The translations under genes were made by a program, and so were the position numbers. Shown in pieces: positions 17,995 through 25,792 of a stretch of 64,000 nt of DNA (positions are counted from its first letter, which is position 1; every line of letters begins with the position of its first letter). The DNA is taken from positions 2,666,001 through 2,730,000 of the forward strand of contig NZ_BBWW01000001.1 of the NCBI RefSeq assembly GCF_001485215.1, read 5' to 3'. Below the pieces are notes generated by a model, which did not search any database, was not told where the DNA came from, and worked only from the letters and a program-made list of their open reading frames with translations. The stretch is from Leptolyngbya sp. NIES-2104 (GTDB lineage Bacteria; Cyanobacteriota; Cyanobacteriia; Leptolyngbyales; Leptolyngbyaceae).

Positions 17995-18663
17995 ATGCCC
18001 CATTCTACACTTGCCTCCACCCTCAGCATTCTCGTGATTGATGATCACCCATTGGTGCTCGATGCAACTGTGATGATGCTTAAATCGAAGTATCCTCAAG
18101 CGGATTTGATCCCCGCTCAAACAGCGGCGGATGCTTTGATTAAGATCGAGAGCTTGAAGCCGAATGTGGCGATCGTGGATCTGTCAATTCCTGAAACAAT
18201 CGGTCAACCGAGCCGCGTTGAGACTGGAATTCAGTTATTGAAGCAACTAATGGAACGTTACCCGACTTTGAATATTGTGGTGCAGACGGCGGATGCTCGA
18301 CCATTAATTCGAGTGAAAGCGAAGATTAAAGAACATCAAGCCGGGTTTACTGTTGCAGATAAGAGTTTATCCAGTCAGGAAATGTTAAGCCGCGTTGAGT
18401 GGGCGATTCAAGGCGTGTTTGTCACTCCGAAAGAGATTCGCAGCGGATTAGAACTAAAATCTGATTGGTTAACACTCTTGAAGTTAGGCTTTGTTGACGG
18501 ACTGACTGACCATGAGATTGCAGCACGGATGAATGTTGCAGAACGAACGGTGCGGCACTACTGGACAAAGCTACAAGATGCACTAGAGATCTATCCAGAA
18601 GAAGGAAAGAATATTCGGACGCAAACCGGAATTCGAGCGCGGGAAGAAGGACTCTTAGATTAA
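17995..18663 (+). CDS. NarL/LuxR-type response regulator
   Basis: A 222-residue two-domain regulator. The receiver has the acidic pair in LVIDDHPLVLD (Asp16, Asp17), the phospho-acceptor Asp62 in AIVDLSIPE and a conserved Lys near 117-120. The output domain (about 155-205) is a LuxR-type helix-turn-helix: LLKLGFVDGLTDHEIAARM then AERTVRHYWTKLQDAL. It lies between the kinase-like gene and the CHASE2 kinase gene (13 bp gap to the latter) and should be the cognate regulator. Target promoters are unknown. Confidence 0.9.
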   Translation: MPHSTLASTLSILVIDDHPLVLDATVMMLKSKYPQADLIPAQTAADALIKIESLKPNVAIVDLSIPETIGQPSRVETGIQLLKQLMERYPTLNIVVQTADARPLIRVKAKIKEHQAGFTVADKSLSSQEMLSRVEWAIQGVFVTPKEIRSGLELKSDWLTLLKLGFVDGLTDHEIAARMNVAERTVRHYWTKLQDALEIYPEEGKNIRTQTGIRAREEGLLD

Positions 18664-18676
18664 TCCAGGGTGTGCA

Positions 18677-20575
18677 ATGGTAAAGCTCAGACAGCGCTGG
18701 AGAACGGTGCTTTCCAGTGAGATTCGGACTTGGCGCACGGCAGGATTGATCGGGCTGGTGGTGATTCTGCTCGTGGTCGTAGCTCGAATCAGTGGTGGGC
18801 TGCAACCGTTGGAATGGATGGCGTTTGATTCTTTGATGCGGTTGCGTCCGGTGGAAACGATCGACGATCGCATTCTAGTCATCGGTATCGACGATCAAGA
18901 CATTCAGCAACTCAGCACATACCCGGTTCCCGATCAGGTTCTTGCAGATTTAATTACAACGATTGCGCGATCGGAACCTGCCGCGATCGGCGTTGATATC
19001 TTTCGTGATTTGCCCGTTGGATCAGGTCGAAACGCATTAATTGATGTGTTTAAGCGCAATTCCAATACATTTGTGATCAATCGCGTTCCAACTGGAGAAG
19101 ATATTGGAATTCGTCACCCTGACGGAGTTGCGATCGAGCAAGTGGGCTTTTCTAATGTGCTGCCCGATGCGGATGGTCATCTTAGACGCAATCTGATTGT
19201 GCTACCCAATTCACAAGATCCGAACTCGTACTATTCTGCACTGTCTTTTCAACTCGCACAGCGTTACCTTGCGACACAAGGCTACAAACCGAAAGAAGAC
19301 AGTGATATTTTAGAGTTCGTTTCTGGATCGAAAAATGTAGTCATTCCGAACTTCGATCGAGCCACCGGATTTTATACAAATGACGATCGAGGCGGCTATC
19401 AAATCTTGCTGAATTTTCGCAATCGAGAGCAGCCTGTTCGCGTTGTTTCATTGCAAGAGTTCAATGCGGGAAAAGTTCAACCACAAGAGATTCGCGGCAA
19501 AGTTGTGCTGATTGGCATGACTGCGAAAAGCGTCAAAGATTTTGTCAGTGTGGGAGCCGTTCCGACGAAACTCCCCTCGACTTACTTAGGGGTGCTGGTT
19601 CAGGCTCATGGCGTGAGTCAAATGATTAGCACCGTTCTCAACGATCGACCTTTACTAAACACTTGGGCGATCGGTTGGGAGTATTTCTGGATCGTTGTTT
19701 GGGGCGTTTTGGGACTGAGCTTTGGACGCGGTTTACGATCGCCCTGGCAAATTCTTCTTAGTACAGGGATCATGAGCGCAGTTCTGATCGTCCTGTGCTA
19801 TGTGGCATTGCTTCAGGGCTGGTGGATTCCGTTAATTCCAGCCGCGATCGTACTGGTGTTAAATGGTGCAGGACTCGCAACCGCATTGTTTTATCGCGAT
19901 CGCCAAGAGATGGAAACTCAAGAAGCAATTCGGCAGCATACAGTTGGACAAGTTTTCAACATCATTCACAATGGTCCACTCCAGCAGCTTGCAAGACTCA
20001 TCCGAGAAGAGAAAGATCAAACACAGCCGGATACCACACTGATTGATGAGCTACTAACCTTAAACCAGTCGCTCCGAACCTTAGAAGCAAAGATTGATTT
20101 TGTCGCTCATCAGCGCACCGGAGAGATTGTTATCGGTTCAGAAATTATTGATCCCAGCTATCCACTCGATGAACTCTTAACTTTAGTCTGTGATGTCACA
20201 TTGAGACGACAGCAAGACTTTCCGCACTTTGCAACGATTCAACATCAAGTGATTGATATCTATTCGTTTGACGATCGCACTTTGTCGTCAGAGCAAAAAG
20301 GCAGCTTATGTTATTTTTTAGAAGAAGCGCTTTGCAATGTCGGCAAACACGCGATCGCAGCGACTCAACTTTGGGTGTTTTGTGGAAAAGAGCAAAACTA
20401 CTCTGTGATTCGGGTAACGGACAATGGTGAAACTCAGAGATTGACTCGTCGCAGAAAAGCAGGTGGCATTGGCGGCACTGAATTTGCAGAAAAACTCGAA
20501 AAGCAACTGGGTGGAAGATTTCGTCGATCGCTCAATCGCCCCCAAGGTGTGATTTGTGAATTGATTTGGAAATAG
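18677..20575 (+). CDS. CHASE2-domain sensor histidine kinase
   Basis: A 632-residue kinase. An N-terminal membrane helix (about 20-40) precedes an extracytoplasmic CHASE2 sensor domain (about 45-320; hallmarks DSLMRLRP, ILVIGIDDQDIQQL, IGVDIFRD, VVLIGMTAKSVKD). Three closely spaced helices (about 330-405) follow, typical for CHASE2 proteins. The cytoplasmic part begins HTVGQVFNIIHNGPLQQLARL, whose His in IHNGPLQ is the likely phosphorylation site. It then has a GHKL ATPase with N box EEALCNVGKHA and a GGIGGTEFAEKL G box. It is a NarX/DesK-class kinase matching the NarL-type regulator just upstream. Confidence 0.92.
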   Translation: MVKLRQRWRTVLSSEIRTWRTAGLIGLVVILLVVVARISGGLQPLEWMAFDSLMRLRPVETIDDRILVIGIDDQDIQQLSTYPVPDQVLADLITTIARSEPAAIGVDIFRDLPVGSGRNALIDVFKRNSNTFVINRVPTGEDIGIRHPDGVAIEQVGFSNVLPDADGHLRRNLIVLPNSQDPNSYYSALSFQLAQRYLATQGYKPKEDSDILEFVSGSKNVVIPNFDRATGFYTNDDRGGYQILLNFRNREQPVRVVSLQEFNAGKVQPQEIRGKVVLIGMTAKSVKDFVSVGAVPTKLPSTYLGVLVQAHGVSQMISTVLNDRPLLNTWAIGWEYFWIVVWGVLGLSFGRGLRSPWQILLSTGIMSAVLIVLCYVALLQGWWIPLIPAAIVLVLNGAGLATALFYRDRQEMETQEAIRQHTVGQVFNIIHNGPLQQLARLIREEKDQTQPDTTLIDELLTLNQSLRTLEAKIDFVAHQRTGEIVIGSEIIDPSYPLDELLTLVCDVTLRRQQDFPHFATIQHQVIDIYSFDDRTLSSEQKGSLCYFLEEALCNVGKHAIAATQLWVFCGKEQNYSVIRVTDNGETQRLTRRRKAGGIGGTEFAEKLEKQLGGRFRRSLNRPQGVICELIWK

Positions 20576-20684
20576 TCGATTGCTGGTTTCTGCCATTCAT
20601 TTGACCGAAAACTTCCTGCATCAGTCTACTCACAGCCGTACTATACAGATCAATAGAAAAGCAGCTTTAAGGGGAATCTACGCG

Positions 20685-21452
20685 ATGAGATGGCAGAACT
20701 ATTCAATGTTGCTGATTCGGATCATGCTAGTGAGTGGCTTTCTCATGGCAGGAGCGGCTAATGCGTTTAAGCCGAAAGTCGAGCCGTTACGCACAGGCAC
20801 TTCAACTAGTGGTGTGAGAGGCATTTGCCAAGATCGCACCGTTCAAGATATTGCTGCGATCGCACCGACAACTTACACCGCACAACTGACGAAAGATCAT
20901 CCGACGCTGGTTTGGTACATTCCAGAAGCATACGGCTCTTCGATGACACTGAAGCTTTATCGTGCAGATAATCCGAATGCTGACAATGTGACGTGGCAAC
21001 CCGTGGATGAATTTCCGATCGCAGATTACAAACCCGGAATTTATCCTTTTTCGCTACCTCCCAATCTATTAGTTGAAGGGCAAGTCTATGCTTGGCAGGT
21101 CGAATTGAACTGTAACCCGCTCAATGTTTCGATGAATCCACGATTTGTGGCTGAATTTAAAGTCGTTCCTTCTCCGGTCGTATCTGGCAAGACGGCGGCG
21201 GAAAAAGCAGAATTTTACGCAGATCAAGGACTTTGGTACAGTGCTTATGCCGAAGCGACGATCGCTGATCAACACGGTCAAAAACTACGATCGCAATTAT
21301 TGACGGCTCTGCGAGATGTAGAATCTAATCTGATTCAAAAGAATGCAGCAACCGATAGACGAAGTACTCCGGATGAGATTGCGCTACAGGTGCAAACCCG
21401 GCGAACACAATTGGATCGGTTGATTGACATGACGCGATCGTCGAATCCTTGA
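20685..21452 (+). CDS. DUF928 family exported protein
   Basis: A 255-residue secreted protein of the cyanobacterial DUF928 family. The start at 20685 is supported by an aagggg ribosome-binding site 8-13 nt upstream and by the signal-peptide-like run MLLIRIMLVSGFLMAGAANA that follows. The family core is seen as TLVWYIPEAYGSSMTLKLY, PGIYPFSLP and YAWQVELNCNP, a beta-sandwich-like domain, followed by an AEKAEFYADQGLWYSA helical tail. DUF928 genes are commonly found beside CHASE2 kinases in cyanobacteria, as here, so it may be a periplasmic partner of the sensor; that role is inferred. Confidence 0.85.
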   Translation: MRWQNYSMLLIRIMLVSGFLMAGAANAFKPKVEPLRTGTSTSGVRGICQDRTVQDIAAIAPTTYTAQLTKDHPTLVWYIPEAYGSSMTLKLYRADNPNADNVTWQPVDEFPIADYKPGIYPFSLPPNLLVEGQVYAWQVELNCNPLNVSMNPRFVAEFKVVPSPVVSGKTAAEKAEFYADQGLWYSAYAEATIADQHGQKLRSQLLTALRDVESNLIQKNAATDRRSTPDEIALQVQTRRTQLDRLIDMTRSSNP

Positions 21453-21454
21453 GC

Positions 21455-21655
21455 CGATGTTTGAGAAATTTTCGATCTATGCAACGTCCCGCCCTGAAAT
21501 GAATTTCGGGCTAATCGGCGCAAGTCCTTTGAAAAGGACTAAGAAACTAAAACTGTCTCCCAGTCTACTTCAGTAGACTTTCCACGATTAGCCCGAAATT
21601 CATTTCAGGGCGAGAGACAATCGAAGCGAAGAGACTTTTTACGTTTTCTAAGCGG
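21455..21655. repeat. palindromic MITE-like element, copy 2 (long form)
   Basis: Same design as the element at 12152. CCCGCCCTGAAATGAATTTC (from 21488) with cgggctaatcg is mirrored by cgattagcccgaaatt and ATTTCAGGGCG ending near 21612. Two internal hairpins, agtcctttgaaaaggact and agtctacttcagtagact, occupy the centre; the second is identical to that in copy 1. It begins right after the DUF928 stop codon and could serve as its terminator. No coding capacity. Confidence 0.85.
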
Positions 21656-21675
21656 ATTTGAAGTTCTCTGTGCTT

Positions 21676-22944
21676 TTATGATCCAAGCAAAAATTCATTC
21701 ACCACGCTCCAAGCACTATCTTGAGAGACTCTCTTTCTTGCAGCAATGTAATCTGCTAGATACTGTGCATCTCTCGCAATTCCAGAAAATCGCCCAGATC
21801 CCCAGGTGTACAGCCAGGGTAACCCAAGAAAGTAAAATCCCCAAATCGGAGTGACCCCGCGTTCGTGTCCGGGATAGCCTTTACCATCAAATACCGGAAC
21901 TTCAATCCAGCGAAAATCCGATCGATAACCCGTACACCAAATGATCGCTTCGATGTTCTGACAATCGAGCATTCCTGATTCTTCTACAGGCTCCCACACC
22001 GGATGATACGACGGCTCGATCGAGGCTTCGATTTGATTCTTTTCGATGAAGGTATCGATCGTTTTCTTAATGCTCTCAGAGACGGCATCAGCGCGATCGA
22101 GATTCTGTTTAAGATTGGTTTCAAACTCGATCGTGGTTCCGTTCACGGTCTTTAATCTGCCATACAAGTGCATTCCTTCGAGGGCAAAATGTCGCAGATC
22201 AATTTCTCGTCCGCCATCGCGACCTGTGACATAGTGATTTGCTTTGCTTCTGACCGTTTCTTTTTGGGGATGATCGTCGATCGACAAATCATAATAGCCC
22301 ATCTGATCCAACCAATCGACCACATCTTTACCGCGATACCGTCTCGGAGTCCGGGGCGCACTTCCCACAGATAAATGCACAGTTTTCCCAGCTAAGTGTA
22401 AGTCTTCTGCAATTTGACAGCCTGATTGCCCAGTTCCAATGACTAAGACATGGTTCGGCAAAGATTGAGGATTTCTGTATTCTGAAGCGTGTAATTGTTG
22501 AATCGTGTCAGGAAAGCGCTCTCGCAGGCTTGGAATTTTTGGTAGATGATAGCTTCCCGCAGCAATCACCACTTGATCGGCTGTAAACACTCCGATCGAG
22601 GTGGTCAGTTCAAAGCGATCGTCGTGCTGTCGGACTTTTAGAACTTCGACTCCTTCGCGAATCGGGGGATCAAAAGAAGCGGCATAGCTTTTGACATAGT
22701 CCACGATCGCGTCTTTTTGCATAAATCCGTGAGGATCAACACCGTTATACGGGTAGCCCGGAAGCTGACATTGCCAGTTTGGAGTGACCAAGCAGAAGGT
22801 ATCCCAGCGTTTTTCTTTCCAGGCATGAGCGATCGTATGCTTCTCGAAAATGAGATGCTCGATCGCTTTTTCTTTCAGGCAATAGCTCATCGATAAGCCC
22901 GATTGCCCACCGCCAACAATAATCACCGGATAATGAGTTTGCAT
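21676..22944 (-). CDS. FAD/NADPH flavoprotein monooxygenase-like oxidoreductase
   Basis: A 422-residue flavoprotein of the FMO/CzcO-like class. The FAD site is VIIVGGGQSGLSMSY at the N terminus and the NADPH site VLVIGTGQSGCQIAEDL near 165-185; the ATG-like WCTGYRSDF motif is near 345. Sequence style (WDTFCLVTPNWQCQLPGYPY, GFYFLGLPWLYTWGSGRF) resembles the flavoprotein family linked with Nit1-type nitrilase clusters, but I cannot confirm this and no such cluster adjoins it. It is a single-gene unit between a repeat and a divergent epimerase gene. Substrate unknown. Confidence 0.82.
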   Translation of the reverse strand: MQTHYPVIIVGGGQSGLSMSYCLKEKAIEHLIFEKHTIAHAWKEKRWDTFCLVTPNWQCQLPGYPYNGVDPHGFMQKDAIVDYVKSYAASFDPPIREGVEVLKVRQHDDRFELTTSIGVFTADQVVIAAGSYHLPKIPSLRERFPDTIQQLHASEYRNPQSLPNHVLVIGTGQSGCQIAEDLHLAGKTVHLSVGSAPRTPRRYRGKDVVDWLDQMGYYDLSIDDHPQKETVRSKANHYVTGRDGGREIDLRHFALEGMHLYGRLKTVNGTTIEFETNLKQNLDRADAVSESIKKTIDTFIEKNQIEASIEPSYHPVWEPVEESGMLDCQNIEAIIWCTGYRSDFRWIEVPVFDGKGYPGHERGVTPIWGFYFLGLPWLYTWGSGRFSGIARDAQYLADYIAARKRVSQDSAWSVVNEFLLGS

Positions 22945-23202
22945 AGGAAGATCCGTAATACCAATGACAGCGTAAAGGGTAAGGGTCGCCGTTTATTGTA
23001 GTGGTCAATACCAAGGCATTGCAATTAATCAGGTCACAGACTGACGGAAATTAGTGCCTTTTACCTCTATCGATTGATTGATGCGATCGAACAATCGTTG
23101 CGAATAAACTACGGATGCGTCAGATTCTACTGCTGTACTCTTGGACACTGTACAGAGTTCCTCGGACTGTCTTTCTCTGCAAAAGAATTTCTAGGTTTTT
23201 TT

Positions 23203-24132
23203 ATGTGTGCTCTACCTCGTTCTCTCTCAGGCACAAGGATTTTAGTGACTGGGGCAAGTGGTTTTATTGGTCGTCCTCTTTGTCAGCGACTTCGACAGCA
23301 TCAAGCAGAAGTGTTTGGAGTGTCGCGATTTCCACAAGAGTCGAATGGTTCAATCCGATGGATGCAGGCAGATGTCACTAGCTTCGATGACATGCGGCGA
23401 ATTGTGACAAGGGTGAAGCCTGATTTGCTTTTTCACTTGGCGGCGGATTCTTCGGCATCTCGAAGTTTAGAAGCGGTACGATCGACGTTACAAGGAAACT
23501 TAGTGAGTACGGTTAACTTGCTCACGCTGATGGCTGAAGTGGGCGGGCGGATTGTTTTGGCGGGATCACTCGAAGAACCGAATGAAGGTGAAATGCCGAT
23601 CGCGTCTTCCCCATATGCAGCGGCGAAATGGTCAAGTACGATCTACGCTCAGATGTTTCAGCAGCTATATCAGTTGCCGATCGTCAGAGCGCGAATTTAT
23701 ATGGTGTATGGTCCAGGACAAATGAACTTTAAGAAGCTGATTCCCCATGTGACGCAGGCGTTGCTCAATGGAGAAGCTCCCCAACTATCGAGCGGTCAGC
23801 GATTGATTGATTGGATTTATGTCGATGATGTGGTGGATGGATTGATTGCTGCGGCACGTTCGCCAGAAGATGGGGTGTTTGAACTTGGTTCTGGAACGTT
23901 AACTTCGATCGCTGAAATTGTGCAGCGTTTGAATCGGATGATTAATCCCAGGATTCAGCCTTTGTTTGGAGCATTGCCTGATCGACCGATGGAACAGGTC
24001 AGAGTCGCGAACATTGCCGATTCAATGTCTAAACTGAACTGGCAGCCCAAGGTTTCTCTAGAAGAAGGATTAGCGCGAACTGTGGATTGGTATGCTGCTT
24101 ATCAGCGATCGGACGTTCCTTTTTGTGCTTAG
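23203..24132 (+). CDS. NAD-dependent epimerase/dehydratase family protein
   Basis: A 309-residue extended short-chain dehydrogenase. The nucleotide-binding motif GASGFIG follows RILVT, the adenine-binding LFHLAAD motif is near 80, and the catalytic pair is in SPYAAAK (YxxxK). The later GQRLIDWIYVDDVV is the hallmark of sugar-nucleotide epimerases and dehydratases. The ATG at 23203 is chosen because the Rossmann fold begins 11 residues later; the longer open frame upstream is not protein-like. Its stop overlaps that of the convergent regulator. The sugar substrate is unknown. Confidence 0.88.
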   Translation: MCALPRSLSGTRILVTGASGFIGRPLCQRLRQHQAEVFGVSRFPQESNGSIRWMQADVTSFDDMRRIVTRVKPDLLFHLAADSSASRSLEAVRSTLQGNLVSTVNLLTLMAEVGGRIVLAGSLEEPNEGEMPIASSPYAAAKWSSTIYAQMFQQLYQLPIVRARIYMVYGPGQMNFKKLIPHVTQALLNGEAPQLSSGQRLIDWIYVDDVVDGLIAAARSPEDGVFELGSGTLTSIAEIVQRLNRMINPRIQPLFGALPDRPMEQVRVANIADSMSKLNWQPKVSLEEGLARTVDWYAAYQRSDVPFCA

Positions 24133-25196
24133 ATCCATCCTTGAACGATCGATTGATAAATTGCTTGATACCGTGTTCGAGACTTGAGTTTGCTCATGAC
24201 ATTGTTCAAGTGAAATTTAACCGTACTTTCGCTAATAATCAATTGATCCGCGATGTCTCGATCGCGAAATCCCTGAGTCAGCAGTCTCAAAATTTCAATC
24301 TCTCGTTCTGATAAGACTGACGATTCAACCGTCGGGATTTTAAGCAGAACTTGGATCATGTTGCGATCGGGACTCGGTTCAATTTGCAGCGCGTTGGGAA
24401 ACATGCGATCGCAAAGTCGTTTGAGTTCATCAATCTCGTTGGTTAACGGCACGATTCCATCAAGCGAAACAAAGTCATTTCCATACACTAATCGACCATA
24501 GGAACAATTCATCTTAGACAACACTTCCGCAACTTTCAGGAAGCCATAAACGATCGCAGGTTCAAACTGCTTCTCAGTTCCCACTAGCGTAAATCGTGCT
24601 TGACTTAGAATCGTCGCAAGCTGATCCGACAATACCAATTCATCAAATCGAGGGTGCGGCGATGAAGCGGATTGTTGGTGATACTTAATCGCGGTATCTA
24701 ATGAAATCGTGACAATCGTGCACAGCGTTTGTAACACTTCCAAAAAAGCGGGTTCTAGAGCATGACAGCTAAACATTGCCAATACGCCTAAAACGCGATT
24801 GCTGGCAATTAAGGGATAGCCTGCAAATCCGCAAATATTGTTCTCGATCGCCCATTCTCGATCGCCTACCCAAGATTCCGCAGGCAGATTATTGCTGAGA
24901 AACGACACGCGATTCAGCGCTATTTTTCCCACTTTGTAAGCCCCGATCGGGACTCGTCCAAACCTGCCATCGGTGCGCGTCGATAAGCCCGAAGATGCCA
25001 CCAGTTTTAATGCACTCTGATCCGGTTCTAAGATCCACAATCGCGCCATCGCACTTGAAAATTTTTCGACTAAACCGGATGTCACTGATCGCGCAATGTC
25101 TTCGGGCACAAGACAGCCGGAAAAGCTTTGAGCGATTTCATTGACCTGCTGAAGATCAACTAGAATTCGATTCGGATCGGCGTTAAATTCAGCCAT
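24129..25196 (-). CDS. GAF-domain LuxR-family transcriptional regulator
   Basis: A 355-residue regulator. The N-terminal two-thirds contains a GAF-type sensor domain (about 20-170, with SSAMARLWILEPDQSALKLV and FAGYPLIASNRVLGVLAMF), then a middle region of unclear fold. The C-terminal 65 residues are a LuxR helix-turn-helix: LSEREIEILRLLTQGFRDRDIA and ISESTVKFHLNNVMSKL. No receiver domain is present, so it probably senses a small ligand or redox state directly. Ligand and regulon are unknown. Confidence 0.88.
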   Translation of the reverse strand: MAEFNADPNRILVDLQQVNEIAQSFSGCLVPEDIARSVTSGLVEKFSSAMARLWILEPDQSALKLVASSGLSTRTDGRFGRVPIGAYKVGKIALNRVSFLSNNLPAESWVGDREWAIENNICGFAGYPLIASNRVLGVLAMFSCHALEPAFLEVLQTLCTIVTISLDTAIKYHQQSASSPHPRFDELVLSDQLATILSQARFTLVGTEKQFEPAIVYGFLKVAEVLSKMNCSYGRLVYGNDFVSLDGIVPLTNEIDELKRLCDRMFPNALQIEPSPDRNMIQVLLKIPTVESSVLSEREIEILRLLTQGFRDRDIADQLIISESTVKFHLNNVMSKLKSRTRYQAIYQSIVQGWI

Positions 25197-25367
25197 CAGA
25201 CCCTCGATCGCACTTCAATAGAACTCACCGTATCGTGATTGCCGAACCCAAACAGACATTTTGCAAACGATTTTAACTAGGTTTAACAATTCTCTATTTG
25301 CGCGATCGAGACGATTTTCTTCGGACGCGCTAGTGTTAGAGAATACGATATGGGAGACTCCGCTAAA

Positions 25368-25685
25368 ATGGCAACGAAACAGCAGTTTAACAGCTTTGAA
25401 GATCTCATTTCTGGCTCGACAACGCCAATTCTGGTAGACTTCTATGCGACTTGGTGCGGTCCTTGCCAAATGATGTCCGGCTTTCTCGATTTGGTCAAAG
25501 ATAGCCTTCAAGACCAAGTAAAAATCGTTAAGATCGATGTCGATAAGTATCCTGAAATTGCCAGTCAGTACAATATTTCAGCGCTACCGACCTTGGTTCT
25601 GTTCAAAGAAACGAAGCCCGTCGATCGCATCGAAGGCGTACTCCGACCACAGCAACTCATCGATCGAGTTCAGCCGTTTTTGTAG
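25368..25685 (+). CDS. trxA: thioredoxin
   Basis: A 105-residue thioredoxin with the active site WCGPC (Cys30 and Cys33 from the start at 25368) and the cis-proline in ALPTLVLF. The start MATKQQFNSFEDLI is the typical cyanobacterial N terminus; an in-frame ATG at 25350 would add six residues. It reduces protein disulfides in the cytoplasm. It is divergent from the GAF-LuxR regulator and followed by a palindromic repeat that probably terminates transcription. The gene symbol denotes the family; cyanobacteria carry several thioredoxin types. Confidence 0.93.
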   Translation: MATKQQFNSFEDLISGSTTPILVDFYATWCGPCQMMSGFLDLVKDSLQDQVKIVKIDVDKYPEIASQYNISALPTLVLFKETKPVDRIEGVLRPQQLIDRVQPFL

Positions 25686-25692
25686 AAATCTC

Positions 25693-25792
25693 TAGGGTGT
25701 GTTTTGAAACTTTTCGCTTCGTTCACTTCCGCCCCGGAATGGAATTCGGGGCGGGTGAGCAACGCAGTGAGAAGGCTCGAAAACACACCCTA
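25693..25792. repeat. palindromic MITE-like element, short form
   Basis: Perfect 13-bp terminal inverted repeats, TAGGGTGTGTTTT at 25693-25705 and its complement at 25780-25792. An inner hairpin (cgccccggaat against attcggggcg) lies near 25731-25753. The module order (terminal repeat, tttcgcttc, C-rich stem, gaatgga) matches the outer halves of the long elements at 12152 and 21455, as though the central hairpins were lost. Its right end supplies the stop codon of the TamB gene. Confidence 0.75.
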
